Shown here one piece after another: positions 41,994 through 50,585 of a DNA stretch of 64,000 nt. Positions within the stretch are counted from its first letter, which is position 1. Each line of letters opens with the position of its first letter. The position numbers and the translations under genes are program-made. The DNA comes from Rubripirellula tenax (GTDB lineage Bacteria > Planctomycetota > Planctomycetia > Pirellulales > Pirellulaceae), in NCBI RefSeq assembly GCF_007860125.1, contig NZ_SJPW01000001.1, forward strand, positions 434,001 to 498,000, written 5' to 3'. Under the pieces are notes generated by a model. The model was not told where the DNA came from. It saw only the letters and a program-made list of their open reading frames with translations, and did not search any database.

Positions 41994-43955
41994 ATGCGTT
42001 TCCTTCGTCGAACTGCTGTTGCGAATCTATTGATCATCGCTGCGAGCATTTTTGTCAGCATGCCGACGGCCGCGATCGCCCAGAATCGCAATGCGAAATC
42101 CAACCGTCCCGCCGCCAAGCCGCCCAAGATCAACTTACCGGCCAGCGTCACCAGCAAGCCGACGTTGAAAATGGACGTCGCCGCAGTGAACGCGAACTCA
42201 CGCTCATCCGTCGCGTCCGCCGCCGATCGTTTGGACTCTTTGGTCGAAGACAAGTTGCGAGAAAAAAACGTCGCACCCAATCCGATCGCAAGTGACGAAG
42301 TCTTTTTGCGAAGGGTCTACTTGGACGTTGCCGGTCGCATTCCCACGCTCGGTGAAGCAAACGCGTTCTTGGAATCGTCGGATTCCGAAAAACGCGAACA
42401 ATTGATCGATGACCTGTTAGGCAGCCCCGACTACGTCAGCAACTTTTACAACTTTTGGGCCGACGTGCTTCGCTTGGTCGAGCGCCCCACAGTCAATAAT
42501 GTCGCCGACCCCTATTTGGGTTACGTGAAGGATTCGATCCGTACTAACAAGAAGTACAACGCCTGGGTGTACGAAATGTTGACGGCCGACGGAAAGGTTT
42601 GGGAAAACCCGGCGACCGGATTTCAACTGCGCGATGATGGGATGCCGCTGCCGTACATCGACAATACGGTTCGCGTTTTCCTGGGAACGCAAATCGGATG
42701 CGCCCAATGTCACGACCATCCGTTCGATCAATGGTCGCAGTACCAGTTCTATCAATTGGCGGCGTTCACAGCCGGCACACGCACGCGACTTCGTAAGGGC
42801 GACCCTGGATTCGAGAAGACGAATCCGGCAGCCACGCTGATCAAAGAGGCTCGCGGAAAATTCGAAAACGGTCGCGTTCCCGGTCCCTTCCAACGTCTCG
42901 CCCAAGCCAACATGTACGTGGTATCGGAAGTCCCGGCCAAGCTGCGATTGCCGCACGATTACGCCTACGAAGATGCAAAGCCGAAAGACATCGTCACGCC
43001 CGAGGTGTTGTGGGGCGAGATCCCGACGTCCGCGTCGAAATCCAGTCCACGGGAACAGTTTGCGGCATGGTTGACCAGTGCCGACAACCCGCAATTCACG
43101 CGAACGATTGCGAACCGACTTTGGAAGCGATTCTTGGGAGTTGGTTTGGTCGAACCGATCGACGACTTCCGCGACGAGAACGCTTGTGTCAACGAACCGC
43201 TGCTGGATTACCTGGCCGAAGAAGTCGCGCGCAGCGATTTCGACATCAAGGAATTCATGCGGATGATTCTTTACAGCAAGACCTATCAACACGTGTCGAC
43301 GGACTACGAATTGACCAGTGGCGAGGAATACTATTTTCCAGGACCGGTGGTTCGGCGGATGTCGGCGGAACAGGTTTGGGATTCGATTCTGACGTTGGCC
43401 GTCAACAATCCGTGGCCGTTCGAGCGACCAACCGCCAAGGATTTGGCACCGGTGATGGACGTCGACTTCAAGAAAACGAATTACGAAGCATTCAAGAAAC
43501 AAAGCGAACGCTACGGCGAAACTTACTTTGACAACACGTACAAGCGGTCGCTGAACAAGCATGCGTATCAGGGCAATGTCCTAGCGCGGGCCAGCGAGTT
43601 GCCATCGCCGGTTAGCGCCGATCACTTCTTGCGGCAATTCGGCCAAGGGGATCGCGAAACCATCAATGGCTCGCAAACCGATCCGACCGTGCCTCAGATT
43701 TTGGCGATGTTCAACGGCCCGATCACGCACGTCATGCTGGAAGCTGGTTCCGCAATCGTCGACGACGTTTTGGCGATCGATTCGACACGTGACCGCATTG
43801 ACGCAATCTTCTTGAGCGTGCTGGCACGGAATCCGGATGCGTCGGACCGCAAGGTCGCTGCGATGGAACTTGGCCGAGTCCGACAAGACGGTGTTGGATA
43901 CGGCAATATCATTTGGGCACTCCTGAACACACGCGAATTTCTGTTCGTTCAATAA
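41994..43955 (+). CDS. DUF1549/DUF1553 exported protein with CxxCH motif
   Basis: 653 residues from the ATG at 41994. The frame opens at a GTG at 41940, but the ATG places the signal peptide LLIIAASIFVSMPTAAIAQ correctly. DUF1549 covers about 80-290, with VFLRRVYLDVAGRIPTLGE and the heme-like motif C236-AQ-C239-H240 in GCAQCHDHPFDQW. DUF1553 covers about 360-640, with RTIANRLWKRFLGVGLVEPIDD and EEVARSDFDIKEFMR. The family is characteristic of planctomycetes, usually next to DUF1501, and is thought to act in the periplasm; whether heme is bound is unverified. The DUF1501 gene starts 32 bp downstream, so the pair is an operon. Confidence 0.9.
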   Translation: MRFLRRTAVANLLIIAASIFVSMPTAAIAQNRNAKSNRPAAKPPKINLPASVTSKPTLKMDVAAVNANSRSSVASAADRLDSLVEDKLREKNVAPNPIASDEVFLRRVYLDVAGRIPTLGEANAFLESSDSEKREQLIDDLLGSPDYVSNFYNFWADVLRLVERPTVNNVADPYLGYVKDSIRTNKKYNAWVYEMLTADGKVWENPATGFQLRDDGMPLPYIDNTVRVFLGTQIGCAQCHDHPFDQWSQYQFYQLAAFTAGTRTRLRKGDPGFEKTNPAATLIKEARGKFENGRVPGPFQRLAQANMYVVSEVPAKLRLPHDYAYEDAKPKDIVTPEVLWGEIPTSASKSSPREQFAAWLTSADNPQFTRTIANRLWKRFLGVGLVEPIDDFRDENACVNEPLLDYLAEEVARSDFDIKEFMRMILYSKTYQHVSTDYELTSGEEYYFPGPVVRRMSAEQVWDSILTLAVNNPWPFERPTAKDLAPVMDVDFKKTNYEAFKKQSERYGETYFDNTYKRSLNKHAYQGNVLARASELPSPVSADHFLRQFGQGDRETINGSQTDPTVPQILAMFNGPITHVMLEAGSAIVDDVLAIDSTRDRIDAIFLSVLARNPDASDRKVAAMELGRVRQDGVGYGNIIWALLNTREFLFVQ

Positions 43956-43987
43956 CACTCTCTTCTCGCCGTTAGAATCGAATCACT

Positions 43988-45283
43988 ATGGCTCGACCAG
44001 ATTTTTCGCCCGCCGATCGCCGGCAATTCATGCAAAATATCGCCAAGCAAACGCTGGGCGTTTCGTTCGCGGGTACCGTGCTGACACCGGGCCTATTCGG
44101 CGAAACGTCCGCCCACGCCGCCGCCACGCCGGTCGGCAAGGCCAAGCACGTCATCTACATGTTCATGGATGGTGCGATGACGCACCTGGACACGTTCGAT
44201 CCGAAAGTCGGTGTCGAAGAAGCGGGCGAAACCAAACCGATCCAGACTCGGGTTCCCGGCATGATGTTCGGTGACCGGTTTCCCAAATTGGCGTACTTGG
44301 CCGGCGCGATTGCCGTTGTCCGTTCGCTCAGCACCGAAACGGGTGCACACGACCAGGGCAAGTACCTGATGCGAACCTCCTACAAACAACTCAACAGCAT
44401 CCAGCATCCAGCGATGGGCGCATGGATGGTTGCCGAACAAGGTCGCCTTAACAAAGAATTGCCGGGCAACTATGTGATCGGATCGGGCAATCGCCACCCG
44501 GGGGCCGGTTTCTTGGAAGCCGCCCATTCGCCGGTACCGATTCCGAACCCGGCAGCCGGATTGCAGAACACGTCGCTTCCGAACTACTTACCGGCTGAAT
44601 TGTTCAGCCGCCGTTTGACGCTGGCCGGAAAGTTCGACGAAGCGTTTCAATCGAAACGAGAAAACACAGTCGTTGCCGCTTACAACCAACTCTACAGCGA
44701 GGCCCGTCGTTTGATGGGCAGCGAACACTTGAAGGTGTTCGACATCAAGCAGGAACCCGAGAAGGTTCGTGAAGCCTACGGCAACAATTCGCTGGGCCAG
44801 GCATGTCTGTTGGCGCGTCGACTGGTGCAAGGCGGCGCTCGATTCGTCGAAGTGAATTCCGGCGGATGGGACATGCACACCGAACTGTATTCGTCGATGG
44901 ACACGAAAGCCGAACAGTTGGACACGGCGCTGGGCAGTCTGCTGCGCGACCTTCACCAGTGTGGTCTGCTGGGCGAAACGTTGATTGTGTTGACCACCGA
45001 ATTCGGTCGCTCGCCCAAGATGAACGTCAACGGCGGACGCGATCATCACCCCGGCGCCTTTTGCAGCCTGTTGGCGGGTGCGGGAATCAACGGTGGCCAA
45101 GTGTACGGCGAATCCGACGCGAAAGGATTTTCGGTCGCTAAAGACCAAGTCTCTGTATCCGATTTCAATCGAACGATTGCCGCCGCCGCCGGTTTGCCGC
45201 TCGACGAAGAACGGTTCGCCCCCAACGGTCGCCCTTTTAAAATCGGTGGCGACGGTGACCCGATTGCCGCTCTCTTGGCTTAA
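43988..45283 (+). CDS. DUF1501 exported protein (alkaline-phosphatase-like fold)
   Basis: 431 residues. A Tat-type leader (DRRQFMQNIAKQTLGVSFAG) is followed by the DUF1501 core: KHVIYMFMDGAMTHLDTFDPK, FPKLAYLAGAIAVVRSLST, RFVEVNSGGWDMH, and VLTTEFGRSP near the C-terminus with NGGRDHHPGAFCSLLAGAG. DUF1501 belongs to the sulfatase/alkaline phosphatase-like superfamily; ligands of the metal site (D, D, H) are visible as D in MDG, DMH and RDHH, but the activity is unknown. It is coupled with the DUF1549 gene upstream. It starts with ATG at 43988, 75 bp before the SUMF1-like start. Confidence 0.9.
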   Translation: MARPDFSPADRRQFMQNIAKQTLGVSFAGTVLTPGLFGETSAHAAATPVGKAKHVIYMFMDGAMTHLDTFDPKVGVEEAGETKPIQTRVPGMMFGDRFPKLAYLAGAIAVVRSLSTETGAHDQGKYLMRTSYKQLNSIQHPAMGAWMVAEQGRLNKELPGNYVIGSGNRHPGAGFLEAAHSPVPIPNPAAGLQNTSLPNYLPAELFSRRLTLAGKFDEAFQSKRENTVVAAYNQLYSEARRLMGSEHLKVFDIKQEPEKVREAYGNNSLGQACLLARRLVQGGARFVEVNSGGWDMHTELYSSMDTKAEQLDTALGSLLRDLHQCGLLGETLIVLTTEFGRSPKMNVNGGRDHHPGAFCSLLAGAGINGGQVYGESDAKGFSVAKDQVSVSDFNRTIAAAAGLPLDEERFAPNGRPFKIGGDGDPIAALLA

Positions 45284-45358
45284 TAAATTCACGGGCTTTC
45301 AAACGGGCCGGGTCCATTCAACACCTGCCGCCACACTATCCCTCCCCGGACACTCACG

Positions 45359-46366
45359 TTGACGCTCAAACAACTCGTGCTGTCTTTGACCATCGCCGGC
45401 GTGTCGTCCAGTTCGGTTGTCGCCGAGAAACCGACTACGATGCAGCCGTATTCCGATCGACTGGAACACACCGACTTGGCGATCGAGATGGTGCCGATCC
45501 CCGGCGGCAGTTTCAAAATGGGCTCGCCCGAATCGGAAGCCGATCGGAAAGACGATGAGGGCCCGCAAGCGGAAGTCACCGTGTCGCCGTTTTGGATAGG
45601 CAAGTTCGAAATCACGTGGGATCAATACGATACCTGGGGTGAACAAACGGACCAACTGCGTCGCAAGATGATGTCCGTTGACCCGAGCGAGCGTGACATC
45701 CTGGTCGACGGAATCTCGAAGCCGACTGAACCGTATACCGACATGAGTTTCGGAATGGGCAAGGGTGACTTCCCAGCGATCTGCATGACCCAGCATGCCG
45801 CGCGAACGTTCTGTGAATGGTTGTCGGCCAAAACGGGACACTACTATCGATTGCCCACCGAAGCCGAATGGGAATACGCCGCTCGCGCGGGCACCACGAC
45901 GGCATACTCGTTCGGCGATGACCCAGCCGATCTGGACGATCACGCGTGGTACTTCGACAACAGCGACGATACCTATCACGAAGTCGGCGAAAAAGAACCG
46001 AACCCGTGGGGGCTATATGACATGCACGGCAACGTCGCCGAGTGGGTGCTCGATCAATACGATCCGTCAGCGTACCAATCGGTCGCCGGCGCGGTGGACC
46101 CGCTGAGCGTCCCCAAGACTTTGTATCCTCGCATCGTTCGCGGTGGCGGTTGGGACGATGACCCGGACATGCTGCGCAGTGCCGCCCGCGAAGGTTCCAG
46201 CGACGCCTGGAAAGAACAAGATCCACAGTTACCGAAGAGCATTTGGTATCACACCGATGCGCTGGGCGTCGGTTTTCGTGTCGTTCGACCGTTTATCGAA
46301 CCCACGGCCGACGAACGAGCCCTAAAGTGGGACAAGTGCGAACCGAAACAAGTGGATTCCGATTGA
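45359..46366 (+). CDS. SUMF1/formylglycine-generating-enzyme-like protein (non-catalytic variant)
   Basis: 335 residues from a TTG start that gives the signal peptide LKQLVLSLTIAGVSSSSVVAE. The SUMF1 fold is clear: MVPIPGGSFKMGSPESEADRKDDEGP, VSPFWIGKFEITWDQY, RLPTEAEWEYAARAG, NVAEWVLDQYDP, IVRGGGWDDD, then GVGFRVVR. A true FGE needs two cysteines close to the C-terminal half; that region here has none, and the only cysteines are at ICMTQ, TFCEWL and the last residues. It is therefore a fold member rather than a sulfatase activator. Such proteins are common in planctomycete exported-protein clusters. It lies between DUF1501 and Gfo/Idh/MocA genes on the same strand. Confidence 0.8.
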   Translation: MTLKQLVLSLTIAGVSSSSVVAEKPTTMQPYSDRLEHTDLAIEMVPIPGGSFKMGSPESEADRKDDEGPQAEVTVSPFWIGKFEITWDQYDTWGEQTDQLRRKMMSVDPSERDILVDGISKPTEPYTDMSFGMGKGDFPAICMTQHAARTFCEWLSAKTGHYYRLPTEAEWEYAARAGTTTAYSFGDDPADLDDHAWYFDNSDDTYHEVGEKEPNPWGLYDMHGNVAEWVLDQYDPSAYQSVAGAVDPLSVPKTLYPRIVRGGGWDDDPDMLRSAAREGSSDAWKEQDPQLPKSIWYHTDALGVGFRVVRPFIEPTADERALKWDKCEPKQVDSD

Positions 46367-46418
46367 ACTGATTTCCTTTCCCGCCCCAATGCTCCCGCCC
46401 GCCCACGAAGGCCGACCC

Positions 46419-47795
46419 ATGACCCAAACTCCATCACGTCGTCAATTCTTACAAACCACCGGACGCGTCGCCGCGGCAACGACGCTGGTTTCCGCCGCGA
46501 CATCCAACGTTCACGCGGCGCAAGATTCGACCATCCGCATCGCGCTAGTGGGCTGCGGCGGACGCGGAACGGGCGCGGCCTTGAATGCGCTTTCCGTCGA
46601 TAACGGGCCGATTGAGTTGGTGGCACTTGCGGACGTCTTTGAAAACAACATCAAGAGCACCCATGCCGCATTGTCAGGTCACGCGAAAGTTGGATCCAAA
46701 GTCGACGTTCCCGACGAGCGACGCTTCCTCGGATTCGATGCCTACCGCCAAGCGATGGACGCGTTACGACCGGGCGACGTTGTGATCTTGGCCACTCCAC
46801 CCGGATTCCGCTGGGTGCACTACACCTATGCGATTGAAAAGGGTTTGAATGTCTTCATGGAAAAACCTGTCACGATCGACGCGCCCACGTCGGTTCGCAT
46901 GCTGGAATTGAACAACCGCGCGATCGAAAAGAACTTGAAGGTCGCCGTCGGCTTGATGTGTCGCCATTGCCGCGGACGGATGGAGTTGTTTGATCGAATC
47001 CAAAGCGGCGAAATCGGTGAAGTCAACATGCTGCGTGCCTACCGCATGGCCGGACGTACCGCGTCGGCGGCAGTACCGCCCAACGACGGTTCGATGAGCG
47101 ACTTGGATCACCAGATCAAAAACTTCCACGGCTTCCTATGGCTCAGCGGCGGCGCCGTCAGTGACTTCCTGATCCACAACATCGACGAATCGTGCTGGAT
47201 GAAAAATGCTTGGCCCGAAAAGGCGATCGCGGTCGGCGGCCGTCACTACCGCGACGGTTGCGTGGACCAGAACTTCGACAACTACGCGATCGAATATACG
47301 TTTGCCGATGGTGCCAAGTTGTTTGTCGATGGCCGAACCGTGCCAGGATGCAAACAAGAGTTCGCAAGCTACGCGCACGGTTCCAAAGGAACGGCGATCA
47401 TCTCGACCGCTTCCCACACGCCGGCAAAGAGTCGATTGTTCACTGACCAATCGATGAGCAAAGACAAGATGACGTGGGCGTTCCCGCAACCGGAACCCAA
47501 TCCGTATGACTTGGAATGGGCGGACCTGATCGACGCGATCCGCGAAGATCGCCCCTACAACGAAGTCGAACGTGGTGTGATGGCAAGCGCGGTCACGTCG
47601 ATGGGTCGCATGGCGGCCCACACCGGCCAAGAAATCACGCTGACCAAATTCATGAAGCATGACCACGAATTCGCGCCGGGCATCGACCAGTTGACGATGG
47701 GCGGCGATTCACCGCTGATGCCCGACGACCAGGGCCGGTACCCCGTACCCATGCCGGGCTTGGTGAAGAAACGCGAGTACATGGACGCAAGCTAA
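46419..47795 (+). CDS. Tat-exported Gfo/Idh/MocA family oxidoreductase
   Basis: 458 residues from the ATG at 46419, chosen for the Tat motif SRRQFLQTTGRVAAATTLVS; the in-frame ATG at 46389 would add ten residues. The Rossmann fold starts IRIALVGCGGRGTGAALNAL, then GDVVILATPPGFRWVH and FMEKPVTIDAPTS, the EKP motif of the family with its catalytic Lys. The C-terminal half carries VGLMCRHCRGRMELFD and HNIDESCWM. Gfo/Idh/MocA members act on sugars or inositols with NAD(P); the substrate is unknown. Position after SUMF1 and DUF1501 suggests it is part of the exported polysaccharide-related cluster. Confidence 0.88.
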   Translation: MTQTPSRRQFLQTTGRVAAATTLVSAATSNVHAAQDSTIRIALVGCGGRGTGAALNALSVDNGPIELVALADVFENNIKSTHAALSGHAKVGSKVDVPDERRFLGFDAYRQAMDALRPGDVVILATPPGFRWVHYTYAIEKGLNVFMEKPVTIDAPTSVRMLELNNRAIEKNLKVAVGLMCRHCRGRMELFDRIQSGEIGEVNMLRAYRMAGRTASAAVPPNDGSMSDLDHQIKNFHGFLWLSGGAVSDFLIHNIDESCWMKNAWPEKAIAVGGRHYRDGCVDQNFDNYAIEYTFADGAKLFVDGRTVPGCKQEFASYAHGSKGTAIISTASHTPAKSRLFTDQSMSKDKMTWAFPQPEPNPYDLEWADLIDAIREDRPYNEVERGVMASAVTSMGRMAAHTGQEITLTKFMKHDHEFAPGIDQLTMGGDSPLMPDDQGRYPVPMPGLVKKREYMDAS

Positions 47796-47799
47796 CGAC

Positions 47800-47829
47800 T
47801 CGCCGATCGTCGCGTCGACTTATCGGCGA
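47800..47829 (+). terminator. Hairpin between convergent genes
   Basis: TCGCCGAT (47800-47807) pairs with ATCGGCGA (47822-47829), a perfect 8-bp stem with a 14-nt loop, about 5 bp after the stop of the Gfo/Idh/MocA gene. It could serve as a terminator for either direction; there is no T-run. Confidence 0.45.
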
Positions 47830-47876
47830 AACGCGACGGGAAAAGTCATCGCTCTGGATGCACTCCGGGCTTGCGA

Positions 47877-49499
47877 TCAGTTACCGAACGGGTCGGCACC
47901 GAATGGGTCGGCCATGGCGTCGCCGCCACCACCGAATGGATCACCCGAAGCGCCACCGGCACCGAACGGATCGCCACCGGCGCCGAACGGATTCATCCCA
48001 CCGGCATCGAATGGGCTGGACGATTCCTTCTCTTCCACCTTTTCTTCTTCGGCTTCGACGATCGGTTTCGGATCCGGTGTTGTATTGAACTTCGGCAACT
48101 TCGAATTGAGCGGCCGCAGACATTGAACAGCCCCGGAATCACTGACCAGATAAAGCCGATTGGTTTCGCGATTGGTCAGTTCCCGGGCTGGTCGAACTTC
48201 CGTGAAAGTCGACACCGTGTTTCCTGTTTTACGATCGAGAACCGTTAGCGAACCGCCCATGGTGACGGCATAAACATGGTCACCGAAACCACCGATAAGA
48301 CGTGCGATGTTGGTCGCCGGCGCGTCCCAAGATAGGTCGCCTGTCTCGACGTTCATCGAAAATACACGGCCATACGTTGACACCAACATGACCTGGTCTT
48401 CTACAACCAGCGGTTCGGCATAGAAGGGCTCGCCGAATGGAGTCACCCACGACACGATACCGCTGCGGGTGGCGCGAATCGCGTAGACTTGGCCGGCATC
48501 CGACCCGAAGAAAAAACGATCGTTCGAGGCAGCAGCGATTCGACCCGTGATCATCCCGTCGGTGTCCAGTCGAAACAAAGTCGATGGCTTGCCCAACAAC
48601 TCCATCACGTAAACCAAACTTCGGTCGGTCGCCCATGCAGTTCGCGATGACGAAGGTGACTTCGTCGGCGACGCCAGCGCACGACCGTCAACAATCTCGC
48701 GGAACGGATCCAGCGACGGATCGGTAAGCGGGTAACATTCCAGGCCACCGCCGATGGTAACCACCATCGCGAAGTCGCCCGAGTTGATGGCGCCGAACTG
48801 GGGCGCGTTCAGCGTTCTCATTTCCGTCGTCGTATCGCCGTTCGCCGCATTGACTTGAATCAGGTTCGCACCGTTCATGACGGTCACAAATTCTTCGCTG
48901 ACGCCCAACTGTCCAAAATGCAAACCTCGTTGACCGACGTGAGTATTCCAAATCGCCCGGCCGGTTTCTGCGTCCCTTGCCTCGAGACCACCGTCGTCGG
49001 CGATCGAGTAAATCACAACTCGCGGGACTTCCGTCGTTCGCATCGTTGCCGTGACACCACGACGTTTGAGTCGTCGAATTTCGTTTGAGGCAAGACGCTC
49101 GGCTTCTTTCAGGTCGATCGAGTTGCCTGCCGCATCAGCCGTATTGACGGTGATTCGCATCAGCACGTCATCCTGGGCCGCCGCCGCCGCCGCGGTCGCC
49201 GTGTCGCCGGCGTCAGCACTGGTTGCTGCTTCCGCATCCGCTGGTTTCTTGGTATCCGCTGGGGCTTTCCCAGCCGTCACGATTTCGACGTAAACCTGGG
49301 GATTGTTGCGGTGCACGAAAATCTGCTGGTCCGCAATCGATACAGCTCCATTGGGCGCCGAAATGCCCCGCTGCCAAGCTTCCACCAGACCCAGTCGTTT
49401 GGCGACACGGTCGGGCATCAGGGTTTCGTCGGCAGAGACGGTTTCGCAACGGAATGTGATGGCCGAAACGACGCAAGCCAGGGCGAGAAAGCGATGCAT
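47877..49499 (-). CDS. PQQ-like beta-propeller repeat protein with DPFG-rich tail
   Basis: 540 residues from the ATG at 49499, where MHRFLALACVVSAITFRCETVSAD is a Sec signal peptide; the larger frame to 49658 adds no family features. Repeated propeller strands occur: GGLEARDAETGRAIWNTHVG, VYAIRATRSGIVSWVTPFG, GRVFSMNVETGDLSWDAP, SLTVLDRKTGNTV. These are PQQ-like (Trp-docking) blades without proof that cofactor is bound. Before them lies an acidic helix with alanine runs (about 80-105). The C-terminal ~50 residues repeat DPFGAGG-type units, probably a disordered tail. A scaffold or assembly role is plausible. It is divergent from the DJ-1-like gene; repeat copy B lies between. Confidence 0.75.
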   Translation of the reverse strand: MHRFLALACVVSAITFRCETVSADETLMPDRVAKRLGLVEAWQRGISAPNGAVSIADQQIFVHRNNPQVYVEIVTAGKAPADTKKPADAEAATSADAGDTATAAAAAAQDDVLMRITVNTADAAGNSIDLKEAERLASNEIRRLKRRGVTATMRTTEVPRVVIYSIADDGGLEARDAETGRAIWNTHVGQRGLHFGQLGVSEEFVTVMNGANLIQVNAANGDTTTEMRTLNAPQFGAINSGDFAMVVTIGGGLECYPLTDPSLDPFREIVDGRALASPTKSPSSSRTAWATDRSLVYVMELLGKPSTLFRLDTDGMITGRIAAASNDRFFFGSDAGQVYAIRATRSGIVSWVTPFGEPFYAEPLVVEDQVMLVSTYGRVFSMNVETGDLSWDAPATNIARLIGGFGDHVYAVTMGGSLTVLDRKTGNTVSTFTEVRPARELTNRETNRLYLVSDSGAVQCLRPLNSKLPKFNTTPDPKPIVEAEEEKVEEKESSSPFDAGGMNPFGAGGDPFGAGGASGDPFGGGGDAMADPFGADPFGN

Positions 49500-49675
49500 G
49501 AAGGTTCGCGGGTGCTCGAGTAGCGAAAGAAAGAGGTCCAGCCTTAGTCTAACTAACCGCCCAGGCTTCCGCGAAGGAAAGAAACGTCGATTCTCGGACT
49601 TCCGTGGTGAATGTGCCGAGTGTCCGGATTTTGGCGATTTGCCCACGCAAAGGTCCACGTCGGGCCCCAGCTTTC

Positions 49676-49772
49676 GGGCAACCCTACGTGGTATACCCTG
49701 TTCATAACCCTGAACGGCTTCGCAGCTGACATCCCGCGAGCGGCGTCGCGGGTCTACGCGGGTCTAAGCGGG
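49676..49772 (-). repeat. Palindromic repeat family 1, copy B
   Basis: Minus-oriented copy between the PQQ-like gene and the DJ-1-like gene. It has the perfect terminal repeat GGGCAACCCTACGTGG (49676-49691) at one end, and a CGCGAGCGGCGTCGCGGG hairpin arm near 49735-49752. The left half is diverged relative to copies A, C and D. It ends 105 bp before the DJ-1 start. Confidence 0.65.
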
Positions 49773-49877
49773 GCTCAGCTATCGAGTCACCCGCTTTTCG
49801 CTACGGTCGCTAAATTAGTCACTACTGACCTCTCGTCCCGTCCCTCCACATTCCTCCTTCCCGCAATCCGTTTTGCC

Positions 49878-50444
49878 ATGAAAAAGATCTTGATGCTCGT
49901 TGGCGACTTCGTTGAAGACTACGAAGCGATGGTGCCCTACCAAATCCTGCTGTGCGCCGGCCACTCGGTCGACACGGTTTGCCCCGGAAAGTCGGCTGGC
50001 GACACAGTCGCCACCGCGATCCATGATTTCGAAGGCCATCAAACGTACAGTGAAAAACCGGGACACCGATTCGCCGTGACGGCGGATTTCGCAAGCACCG
50101 ATCCGGCCGGATACGACGCATTGGTGATCCCCGGCGGCCGGGCGCCGGAGTACCTGCGGCTGAACGAAGAAGTATTGGCGATGGTGCGGCACTTCGCGAG
50201 CGCCAAAAAACCGATCGCCGCAATCTGCCACGGACCTCAAATCCTAGCTGCCGCCGGGGTTCTCAACGACCGTCACTGCAGTTGCTATCCGGCGGTCGCG
50301 CCCGAGATCAAGGCCGGAGGCGGAACCTACGTCGAACCTGCCGCGACGATGGACTCAGCTCACGTCGACGGCAATCTGGTCACCGCACCGGCTTGGCCGG
50401 CACACCCGGCATGGATGCGAGAATTCATGCGAGTGCTGGGCTAA
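49878..50444 (+). CDS. DJ-1/PfpI family protein
   Basis: 188 residues from the ATG at 49878; the frame opens upstream at 49611, but the family starts with [16 protein letters not shown]. The nucleophile elbow [14 protein letters not shown] (Cys in ICHG) and the [14 protein letters not shown] strand are conserved in the PfpI/YhbO glyoxalase or chaperone branch, with the Glu in VGDFVEDYE. Possible roles are protein/nucleotide deglycase-like or stress chaperone; the biochemical activity of this member is not known. An inverted-repeat element begins immediately after its stop codon. Confidence 0.88.
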   Translation: MKKILMLVGDFVEDYEAMVPYQILLCAGHSVDTVCPGKSAGDTVATAIHDFEGHQTYSEKPGHRFAVTADFASTDPAGYDALVIPGGRAPEYLRLNEEVLAMVRHFASAKKPIAAICHGPQILAAAGVLNDRHCSCYPAVAPEIKAGGGTYVEPAATMDSAHVDGNLVTAPAWPAHPAWMREFMRVLG

Positions 50445-50558
50445 CAGCCTATTGAAAAAGGGGTCTGACCCTTTGGAGACTGACCCTTTGGAGACGTTGC
50501 TGAAACATTGAGAACTCGAAACGCCGGAGAGGGTCAGACTCCTTTTTCAACGGGCTGC
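50445..50558 (+). repeat. Long inverted repeat element, copy G, with 15-bp internal duplication
   Basis: Arms of about 27 bp, 50447-50472 and 50530-50556, pair with about 24 matches. Inside, TGACCCTTTGGAGAC occurs twice in tandem (50466-50480, 50481-50495). It begins directly after the DJ-1-like stop codon, and the other end is 28 bp from the pckA stop. It shares the GGGTCxGAC-type core with family 2 but is not clearly the same element. Confidence 0.75.
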
Positions 50559-50585
50559 TAACCGTCCCCCCGCGAATCCGGTGCG

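Noticed and set aside
41828-42280. Upstream extension of the PmoA-like frame
   Set aside because: It would overlap the divergent DUF1549 gene by over 280 bp and its sequence is not related to the family.
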